Source: Bacteroidales bacterium
GTDB taxonomy: Bacteria; Bacteroidota; Bacteroidia; Bacteroidales; UBA932
Direction of reading: 5' to 3'
Assembly (NCBI GenBank): GCA_017455065.1
Contig: JAFTBU010000062.1
Span: forward strand, 62,001 to 126,000
DNA: 64,000 nt
Shown in pieces: positions 57,666 through 64,000 of the stretch. The first letter of the stretch is position 1. The number at the start of each line of letters is the position of its first letter. The notes under the pieces are model-generated. The model was not told the DNA's origin, ran no database searches, and saw nothing but the letters and a program-made list of their open reading frames with translations. The position numbers and the translations under genes were made by a program.

Positions 57666-58685
57666 TCATTCTACCTCCCAGGTGGAACCGCTGCGGAGCA
57701 GCTCGTCCACACTGTGGATCTTGGACTTGGCGGTGACTTCCTTGACCTGGTCGCGGACACCGTCGTCGTAGGTGATGTCCTTGACGTCACGGATGACGCC
57801 CAGGGCGACGGGGTACTGGGGACCCTTCATGTCGGCAAGGGCCATCTGGAGGCCGATGTTGTCGGCATGGGAATCATGCACCAGGATGTCCTCCTCGGTG
57901 TATCCACCCTCGCCTATGTGCACGGCACGGAGCTTCCTGCCGTCATAGACGAGACCCTTGTCGCGGTCCTTGCCGAAGATCATCTTCTCTCCCTGACGGA
58001 GGACGATGGTATGGTCGGCGCGGACGGCGGGGTCGGAAAGGTCCTTGTGGGCACCGTCGTTGAATATCACGCAGTTGGTGAGGAACTCCATGACCGAGCA
58101 GCCGTCGTGCAGGGCGGCGGCGGTCATGATCTCCTCATTGAGGGCAAGCTCGACGTCCAGGCTCCTCGCGAAGAAGGTACCCTTGGCACCGAGCACCAGG
58201 GATCCGGGATTGAACGGATGCTCCACGGTGCCGTACGGGGAGGTCTTGGTGATGGCTCCGAGCTTGGAAGTCGGAGAATACTGCCCCTTGGTCAGACCGT
58301 AGATCTGATTGTTGAAGAGCATGATATTGATGTCGATATTGCGCCTGATGGCGTGGATGAAATGGTTTCCGCCGATTGCGAGGGCGTCGCCGTCACCGCA
58401 GGCCTGCCACACGGTCAGCCAGGGATTGGCCACCTTGATACCGGTGGAAATGGCCGTGGCACGTCCGTGGATGCTGTGGAAACCGAAAGTATCCATATAA
58501 TAAGGGAGACGTGAGGAGCATCCGATGCCGGACACCACCACGTAACGTTCCTTCTCGTAATTGAGGGCCTGGCTCACCTTGGGGAGAGCCCTCTGGAGCG
58601 AAGCGAGCACTGCATGGTCACCGCATCCGGGGCACCAGCGCACTTCCTGGTCGCTCTTGAAATCCTTGAAAGTAAGATTTGCCAT
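57666..58685 (-). CDS. korB: 2-oxoacid:ferredoxin oxidoreductase, beta subunit (KorB-like)
   Basis: 339-residue TPP-binding subunit. WCPGCGDHAVL (near residue 18) supplies Cys residues, and GIGCSSRLP, TFGFHSIHGRATAISTG and WQACGDGDALAIGGNH hold TPP and Mg2+. Together with the alpha subunit it interconverts 2-oxoglutarate and succinyl-CoA using ferredoxin. The beta chain lies 3 bases after alpha. Pyruvate or branched acids are alternatives; the subunit layout and gdhA nearby favour 2-oxoglutarate. Confidence 0.93.
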   Translation of the reverse strand: MANLTFKDFKSDQEVRWCPGCGDHAVLASLQRALPKVSQALNYEKERYVVVSGIGCSSRLPYYMDTFGFHSIHGRATAISTGIKVANPWLTVWQACGDGDALAIGGNHFIHAIRRNIDINIMLFNNQIYGLTKGQYSPTSKLGAITKTSPYGTVEHPFNPGSLVLGAKGTFFARSLDVELALNEEIMTAAALHDGCSVMEFLTNCVIFNDGAHKDLSDPAVRADHTIVLRQGEKMIFGKDRDKGLVYDGRKLRAVHIGEGGYTEEDILVHDSHADNIGLQMALADMKGPQYPVALGVIRDVKDITYDDGVRDQVKEVTAKSKIHSVDELLRSGSTWEVE

Positions 58686-58688
58686 AGC

Positions 58689-60533
58689 CTAGATCTCCTT
58701 CTTTATGGCCTCGACCAGCTCGCTCACGAGGAACGGCTGACCCTGGACCTTGCCAAACTTGTCGAAACGGTACTGGGGATAGAGCCCCTGAAGATAACTT
58801 GCGAACTGGCCGCTGTTGAGCTCGCAGACAAGGAACTTGCGGTAGTGCGAGAAAATCTCCGCCGTGTTGGGAGGGAGCGGATTGATGTAATCGAAGTGGG
58901 TGTACGCCACAGGGACTCCCTCATCGTGGAGGTCGTGCACAGCACTGGCAATGTGGCCGTAGGTGCCGCCCCAGCCGATGACGAGGAGTTCTCCGGACTC
59001 GGGTCCCTGGACCTTCAGGTCAGGGAGGTCCTTGGAGATGCGGGCCACTTTCTCAGCCCTCTCGCGCACCATCATCTCATGGTTTGCGGGATCGGTGGAA
59101 AGCACTCCGGCGTGGGTCTTCTCCAGACCGCCGACCCTGTGCTCGAAGCCCTTCTGGCCGGGGATGGCCCACTGGGGAACCATGGTCTCGGGATCCCTCT
59201 CGAAGGGTTTGAACTTCTCTCCTGCGGGAAGGGACTTGGCGAAAGGAGGTTTGATGTCGGGATAATCCTTCATCCAGGGGATGAGCCAGGGCTCGCTGCC
59301 ATTGCCCAGGAAGCCCTCTGAGAGCAGCAGGACGGGAGTCATGTGCTCGAGAGCGATCTTGCAGGCCATGAATGCCGCAAAGAAGCAGTTGGCGGGAGAA
59401 TGGGCGCAGATGACAGGGATGGGGCACTCGCCGTTGCGGCCGTAGAGAGCCTGATTGAGGTCGGTCTGCTCGGTCTTGGTAGGGAGACCGGTGGAAGGAC
59501 CGCCCCTCTGGACATCCACGACGACCAGGGGCAGCTCGGCCATCACGGCAAGTCCGAGGGCCTCGCTCTTGAGCGAGAGACCGGGACCGGAGGTGGTGGT
59601 CACTGCAAGATTGCCGGCGAATGAAGCACCGATGGCGGTGCAGATACCGGCGATCTCGTCCTCCGCCTGCAGGGTCTTGGCACCGAGGCTCTTGTGTATG
59701 GCAAGCTCCTCGAGTATGGCAGTGGCGGGGGTTATGGGGTAGGAACCGCAGAACAGGGGCAGACCGGATTTCTCGGAAGCTGCGAGCAGTCCCCAGGCGA
59801 TGGCCTGGTTGCCGGTGATGTTCCTGTAGGTGCCTTTCCTTGCGGATTTGACAGGTTCGATAGTGTAAGTGTTAGGTATGGCCTGCACGTTGGCGGCATA
59901 GTTGTAGCCGTCGTCGATCACCTTCTTGTTGGGAGCGATGACCTCGGGATGCTTGGCGGAGAACTTCTTCTCCAGATAAGCATAGATGGGCTGCAACGGC
60001 CTGTTGAAGATGTAGCAGGCGATGCCGAGCGTAAACATGTTCTTGCACTTCAGGATGGCCTTGAGGTCCAGTCCGCTGTCCTTGAGACTCTCCTTGGTCA
60101 TCGTGGTGATGGGGGCGATGATCAGGGTCCTGTCCTCGACGGAAAGCTCCGAGAAAGGATTGTCGGTGGTGAAACCCGCCTTCTTCATGCCAGCCTCGTC
60201 GAAAGCGTCCTCGTCGACGAGTATCATCGCGTGGCGCTTGCACCATTTGGCATTGGCCTTGAGGGCTGCGGGATTCATGGCAATCAGCATGTCGCAGAAA
60301 TCACCGGGGGTTTCCACAGCTTCGCTGCCTATATGGACCTGGAATCCGGAAACGCCGGAGACGGTGCCGTGAGGGGCACGTATCTCGGCGGGGTAATCAG
60401 GGAATGTCGACAGTCCGTTGCCATAAATGGCGGACATATCAGCAAAAAGAGATCCGGTGAGCTGCATACCATCTCCCGAATCTCCTGCAAACCTGATTAC
60501 AACATCATGAGTATCAATAACTTTATGTTGCAT
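58689..60533 (-). CDS. korA: 2-oxoacid:ferredoxin oxidoreductase, alpha subunit with fused gamma domain
   Basis: 614-residue chain. The first ~190 residues are the gamma domain (FAGDSGDGMQLTGSLFA), and the rest is alpha (GNQAIAWGLLAASEKSGL, FCGSYPITPATAILEEL, TTTSGPGLSLKSEALGLA, RGGPSTGLPTKTEQTDL). This gamma-alpha fusion is the usual KorA architecture in anaerobes. It contains no Fe-S domain, so electrons pass through KorB clusters to ferredoxin. First gene of the korAB-gdhA unit; ompH ends 22 bases upstream in the same direction, so read-through is possible. Confidence 0.94.
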   Translation of the reverse strand: MQHKVIDTHDVVIRFAGDSGDGMQLTGSLFADMSAIYGNGLSTFPDYPAEIRAPHGTVSGVSGFQVHIGSEAVETPGDFCDMLIAMNPAALKANAKWCKRHAMILVDEDAFDEAGMKKAGFTTDNPFSELSVEDRTLIIAPITTMTKESLKDSGLDLKAILKCKNMFTLGIACYIFNRPLQPIYAYLEKKFSAKHPEVIAPNKKVIDDGYNYAANVQAIPNTYTIEPVKSARKGTYRNITGNQAIAWGLLAASEKSGLPLFCGSYPITPATAILEELAIHKSLGAKTLQAEDEIAGICTAIGASFAGNLAVTTTSGPGLSLKSEALGLAVMAELPLVVVDVQRGGPSTGLPTKTEQTDLNQALYGRNGECPIPVICAHSPANCFFAAFMACKIALEHMTPVLLLSEGFLGNGSEPWLIPWMKDYPDIKPPFAKSLPAGEKFKPFERDPETMVPQWAIPGQKGFEHRVGGLEKTHAGVLSTDPANHEMMVRERAEKVARISKDLPDLKVQGPESGELLVIGWGGTYGHIASAVHDLHDEGVPVAYTHFDYINPLPPNTAEIFSHYRKFLVCELNSGQFASYLQGLYPQYRFDKFGKVQGQPFLVSELVEAIKKEI

Positions 60534-60555
60534 CTCAGTCTAGGTTGGATAAATT

Positions 60556-61113
60556 TTACTGCTGCTGTGCCTGTGCCTGGAGCTCAGCCTGGAGGGACTC
60601 GAGTGTCCTGTCATCAGGAATGCCGAGTGCCTTGCGCACCTTGGGCGTGATGTCCACGCTCTGGGTAGCATCGTAATACACGAGGCTGGAGGTGTCGAAC
60701 ACATAGATGTAACCGTCCTGCTTGGCGATGGCGTTGAGCTGCTCCTGGGCCTTCTGGTAGATGGGGGCCATCAGGTTCTGCTGCTGCTGCTGAAGCTCGG
60801 CCTGTACGGTCTGCTCGAACTCCTGGATACGGGTCTGGATGTCCACCAGCTCCTTCTGCTTGCTGTCGAGGATGGCGGCGGTCCAGGTGCTGGCCTTCTG
60901 CTGATAGGTGGCGTACTTGGTATTGTACTCTTCCATCATGGCCTGGTAAGTATCCTGGGCTTCCTTGGTGGCGGTGGCGATGGTGGCGCGAGCCTGGTCA
61001 GCCTCAGGGGTGAGCTGGACAAGTTCGGTGAAATTCACGTGCGCAAACTTGGGCTGTGCGAAAGCTGCGGCGCTGATCAATGCCATTACGGCAATAACGA
61101 AAATCTTTTTCAT
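60556..61113 (-). CDS. OmpH/Skp-family periplasmic chaperone
   Basis: 185-residue periplasmic chaperone for outer-membrane proteins; signal peptide ends at AAAFAQ (residue 20). A long coiled-coil tentacle (about 35-130) rich in Gln/Glu/Ala (LQQQQQNLMAPIYQKAQEQL) is flanked by the beta core (FAHVNFTELV and GYIYVFDTSSLVYYD). It ends in a Gln-rich tail. It follows bamA by 27 bases, the standard order. Confidence 0.92.
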   Translation of the reverse strand: MKKIFVIAVMALISAAAFAQPKFAHVNFTELVQLTPEADQARATIATATKEAQDTYQAMMEEYNTKYATYQQKASTWTAAILDSKQKELVDIQTRIQEFEQTVQAELQQQQQNLMAPIYQKAQEQLNAIAKQDGYIYVFDTSSLVYYDATQSVDITPKVRKALGIPDDRTLESLQAELQAQAQQQ

Positions 61114-61140
61114 ATCGTCAGAATTTAAATTGTTATTCAG

Positions 61141-63726
61141 TTAAAACTGTTGTCCGATTACGAAGTGGAACTGACTCTTGCCGTTGGTGGCATCGTCGAA
61201 TCCCCATCCCCAGTCGACGCCGAGCAGACCTATCATGGGCAGGAACACCCTCAGGCCTATACCCGCCGAACGCTTGATCTCGAAGGGCCTGAAATCCTTG
61301 ATGTCCGACCAGCAGTTTCCTCCTTCGAGGAAGGCCAGGGCGAAGATCGTGGACTGAGGCTGGAGCACCAGGGGATAGCGAAGTTCCACGGTGAATTTGT
61401 CATAAACGTTACCGGCATACGCATAACCGTTGGAGTTGTACGTCGTGGCCGTGTAGGGAGTCAGGGAATAATTGGTATATCCCCTCAGGGCTATGATTTC
61501 CGAACCGTAGGAATTGTAGCCCGACATACCGTCGCCGCCGACCAGGAAGCCCTCGAAAGGAGAGTAGCCCCATTTCCGGTTGTAGTAACCGAGATATCCG
61601 AACTGGGCGCGTGCCATGAGCACGAGGTCGCCCGCGAGCTTGACGTAGGTGGCTCCGGAGAATTTCCATTTGTTGTACTCGATCCACTTGAACCTCTTGG
61701 AAGCATCCCAGTTGCCGTTGTCATAGTCGATGTCCCTCCAGCTGGCCACGGGCACCTTGTTGCCCTTGGAGTCGTAGTCATGCTTGCGGAAGAGGGAGAA
61801 GGGAGGAGTCAGCTGCATGGAGAATGAGAACTCCGATCCCTGGCGGGGATAGATCTGCTGGTCGGTAGAGTTGCGGATCAGGTTCAGCGTATAGCTGATA
61901 TTGTGCGATACTCCGTCGTCGAAGAAGAAGTAGCCGGAGTACCAGTTGGTCAGTCTGTAAGTCTGCCAGTTCAGACCGTTGTACAGCACGAAGTAGCTGT
62001 CAGGCCATTTCAGACGGTTACCCAGCGAGGCCGAGAAGCCGTAGACCTCCATCTGGCGGTCGTGGCTGAGGAGTCCGATGGCGAGCAGGGAGTTGGTCTG
62101 ACGGGTATAATATGCCGAGAGATTGAGCGAGGTCGGCTTCTTGCCGAAGAGCCAGGGCTCGGTGAAACTGGCGGTCAGTGCGGTGTAGTAGGTACCGTTG
62201 GTCTGGAAGCGGAAGGCGAGATTCTGGGCGTCTCCCAGAGGCACGGGCCTCCAGGCGCCCTTCTCGAACATGCGCTTGGTGGAGAAGTTGTTGAAGCTCA
62301 CGCCGACCGTGGCTACGAAGGTGTTGCCGCCCCAGCCTCCGGAGACTTCCAGCTGGCTGGAAGGTTTCTCGGTCACATTGTATATAAGGTCGACGGTGTT
62401 GCTGGCCTGGTTGGGGATGATGGACCATCCGGTGGAAGGATCCATGATGGATTCCGGGTCGAACTGGCCCAGGGATGCGATCTCTCGTATGGACCTCTCG
62501 AAATTGGTCTGGCTGAAGAGGTCGCCGGGACGGGTGTAGAGCTGCCTGCGGACGACCTTTTCGTTGGTCAGGTCGTTGCCGTTGATGACTATGTTGTTGA
62601 GCACAGCCTGCTTGCCCTCGGAAATACGTATCTCCACATCGACGGAGTCGTTCTCTATCCTGGTCTCCACGGGATTGAGCTGGGAGAAGAGGTAACCGGC
62701 GTCCTTGTAGAGCTTGGAGACATCGTAGTCGGTCTGCTTGCCGCCGCCGAAGAGCCTCTTCTGCATGGTCACCAGGTCGTACACATCACCCTTCTTGAGC
62801 TGGAGGATGGAATTCAGGTCGTTGGTGGAGAACACGGAGTTGCCGGTCCAGGCGATGTCGCCGAAGTAGTATTTGTCACCCTGGTCGAACTCCAGGTCTA
62901 TGGCCAGCCTGTTGGGCTCGATGTAATAGACGGAGTCGCGCACCAGGCGGGCGTCGCGGTAACCGGCCTCGTTGAAGGCGTCGATCGCGCTTTTCTTGTC
63001 CTTTACGTACTCCTTGGCATCGAATTTCTTGGAACTGAAGAAGTTGTAGATCTTGTTGGACTTGGTCTTCTTCATCTGACGGGCGATCTTGAAATCGGAG
63101 ACGTCGGTATTGCCTATGAAATTGATATCCTTGATACGGACCTTCTTGCCCTTGTCCACCGCGAAATCCACCCTGATGGCGTTGCGGATCACGGAGTCCT
63201 GGGTCACATTGACATCCACCTTGGCGAGCAGGAAGCCTTTCTCGTCGAAATAACTCTTGATGAGGTCGATGGAAGTCTTGCGGACATATTCGGAGAATTC
63301 ACCGCCCCTGCGGAGGTTGAGCTTTTCGGTGAGGTCCTTGCGCTCCGAGTTTGTCACACCGGAGAAAGACCAGCGGGACACCCTCGGACGCTCCTTGATG
63401 GCCACCTTGAAAGTCGCGGTGTCGCCGCTCTCGCTCAAGCTGTCCACATAGATGGCCACGTCCTCGAAATATCTCTGGAGGAAAAGCCTTTTGATGATAT
63501 TGGTCATGTCCTCGCCGGGCACGGTTACTTCCATGCCGGGCTCGAGGCCTGTCTGCTGTATGATCTGGGAATCGGTGAAATAAGTGTTTCCTTCCACCTT
63601 CACGCCACCTACGATATACTTCCTGGGGCGGTTGTAATCCACCTCGATCCCGCTCTGTGAATATGCCACCGATGGCATCAGGAGCAGGATCAGACCCAAA
63701 AGTATATTAACAAATCTCTTCTTCAT
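61141..63726 (-). CDS. bamA: Outer-membrane assembly factor BamA
   Basis: 861-residue Omp85 protein that inserts barrels into the outer membrane. ATG 63726 (MKKRFVNILLG) is taken; a TTG at 63741 is inside the -7 box. Signal peptide to about 25, five POTRA domains (about 28-440; repeated patterns like VEGNTYFTDSQI, IKDINFIGNTDVSD, LNNIVINGNDLTNEKV), then a 16-strand barrel ending in FHFVIGQQF with terminal Phe. The barrel carries the conserved LRGY-type loop as ALRGYTNYS. It is essential in Gram-negatives. Its partner genes uppS and ompH flank it. Confidence 0.96.
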   Translation of the reverse strand: MKKRFVNILLGLILLLMPSVAYSQSGIEVDYNRPRKYIVGGVKVEGNTYFTDSQIIQQTGLEPGMEVTVPGEDMTNIIKRLFLQRYFEDVAIYVDSLSESGDTATFKVAIKERPRVSRWSFSGVTNSERKDLTEKLNLRRGGEFSEYVRKTSIDLIKSYFDEKGFLLAKVDVNVTQDSVIRNAIRVDFAVDKGKKVRIKDINFIGNTDVSDFKIARQMKKTKSNKIYNFFSSKKFDAKEYVKDKKSAIDAFNEAGYRDARLVRDSVYYIEPNRLAIDLEFDQGDKYYFGDIAWTGNSVFSTNDLNSILQLKKGDVYDLVTMQKRLFGGGKQTDYDVSKLYKDAGYLFSQLNPVETRIENDSVDVEIRISEGKQAVLNNIVINGNDLTNEKVVRRQLYTRPGDLFSQTNFERSIREIASLGQFDPESIMDPSTGWSIIPNQASNTVDLIYNVTEKPSSQLEVSGGWGGNTFVATVGVSFNNFSTKRMFEKGAWRPVPLGDAQNLAFRFQTNGTYYTALTASFTEPWLFGKKPTSLNLSAYYTRQTNSLLAIGLLSHDRQMEVYGFSASLGNRLKWPDSYFVLYNGLNWQTYRLTNWYSGYFFFDDGVSHNISYTLNLIRNSTDQQIYPRQGSEFSFSMQLTPPFSLFRKHDYDSKGNKVPVASWRDIDYDNGNWDASKRFKWIEYNKWKFSGATYVKLAGDLVLMARAQFGYLGYYNRKWGYSPFEGFLVGGDGMSGYNSYGSEIIALRGYTNYSLTPYTATTYNSNGYAYAGNVYDKFTVELRYPLVLQPQSTIFALAFLEGGNCWSDIKDFRPFEIKRSAGIGLRVFLPMIGLLGVDWGWGFDDATNGKSQFHFVIGQQF

Positions 63727-63738
63727 CCGACAAATGTG

Positions 63739-63746
63739 CAAATATA
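63739..63746 (-). promoter_or_regulatory. -7 box (TATATTTG) for bamA-ompH
   Basis: Minus-strand TATATTTG ends 12 bases before ATG 63726, in the gap after the uppS stop. bamA can therefore be transcribed apart from uppS. Confidence 0.5.
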
Positions 63747-63751
63747 CGCAT

Positions 63752-64000
63752 TTATTTGACTTTTCCGAAACGTCTGTCCCTCGAAGCGTACTCGCGGAGG
63801 GCTGCTGCGAACTCTTCCTTTCTAAAATCAGGCCAAAGTGTGTCGGTGAAGACGAATTCGGTGTATGCTGTCTGCCAGAGCATGTAATTGCTGATACGTT
63901 TCTCCCCTGAGGTGCGAACCAGAAGGTCCGGATCGGGGATGCCCGCGGTCACGAGGTACTTGGAAATGTCCTTGCCCCCTTCGGCCGCCATCCTCAGGGC
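63752..64000 (-). CDS. uppS: Undecaprenyl diphosphate synthase, C-terminal part (cut by window edge)
   Basis: Makes the C55 lipid carrier for wall and O-antigen synthesis. Only the last 82 residues lie in the window, and the frame is open to base 64000. [19 protein letters not shown] and [19 protein letters not shown] are the conserved C-terminal signature, with the RTSGE Arg/Ser that binds pyrophosphate. The gene therefore starts outside the window. It lies 25 bases upstream of bamA. Confidence 0.95.
   Translation of the reverse strand, partial: ALRMAAEGGKDISKYLVTAGIPDPDLLVRTSGEKRISNYMLWQTAYTEFVFTDTLWPDFRKEEFAAALREYASRDRRFGKVK

Overview
The window is a GC-rich chromosomal segment of an anaerobic Bacteroidales-type bacterium. 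Four things point there. Promoters match the Bacteroidetes TTTG-N19-TAnnTTTG form. Several families are typical of the phylum: NVEALA peptide, BF3164-like lipoproteins, DUF4837, DUF6515, HU-CCDC81 and DUF4922-SpoIID. The gene order uppS-bamA-ompH is typical. Energy genes are anaerobic (class I fumarase, 2-oxoacid:ferredoxin oxidoreductase). Genus cannot be read from the sequence. No insertion sequence, phage, integrase or CRISPR array was seen.

Layout. 1-15 kb is a carbohydrate region: a CUT2 sugar/nucleoside ABC importer (5'-truncated ATPase plus permease) with a nucleoside-hydrolase-like lipoprotein, a glutathione peroxidase, a GH2 and a GH63/GH37-like glycosidase, then an operon of FGGY kinase, fucose-isomerase-like enzyme, MFS transporter and cytoplasmic GH78-like enzyme. 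15-28.8 kb is a ten-gene leftward run: HU-CCDC81 membrane protein, Nudix, DUF4922-SpoIID fusion, AmpG-like permease, NamZ-like muramidase, a repeat-rich DUF6515 protein, murI, prfB (with the programmed +1 frameshift), class I fumarase and an AsmA-like protein. Its middle is a peptidoglycan salvage module.

28.9-37.7 kb holds tRNA-Asn, a small membrane protein, a non-coding stretch with a dispersed repeat, a BlaI/BlaR1-type pair whose sensor carries TonB and two ExbD-like domains, an M15-like peptidase overlapping a GH28, a porin, YitT and a COG0523 GTPase. 37.7-40.3 kb is an AT-richer island with an NVEALA peptide and two paralogous BF3164-like lipoproteins. 40.3-52.9 kb is mostly housekeeping: UDP-sugar epimerase, DUF819 transporter, M3 peptidase, the leftward operon ruvX-def-phosphohexomutase-M23/LysM-HAD, and the rightward operon M23-dxr-rseP-DUF4837.

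52.9-64 kb has tRNA-Glu, rpsT, tRNA-Pro, an SLC13 symporter with a partner porin, a second copy of the dispersed repeat, gdhA with korAB, and ompH-bamA-uppS (truncated at the right edge). The most interesting items are the M56-TonB-ExbD-like fusion under an apparent BlaI operator, the NVEALA/BF3164 island, the paired inverted dispersed repeats, and two glycosidases with altered catalytic motifs. Very long reading frames antisense to real genes are common because of the base composition and were left out.
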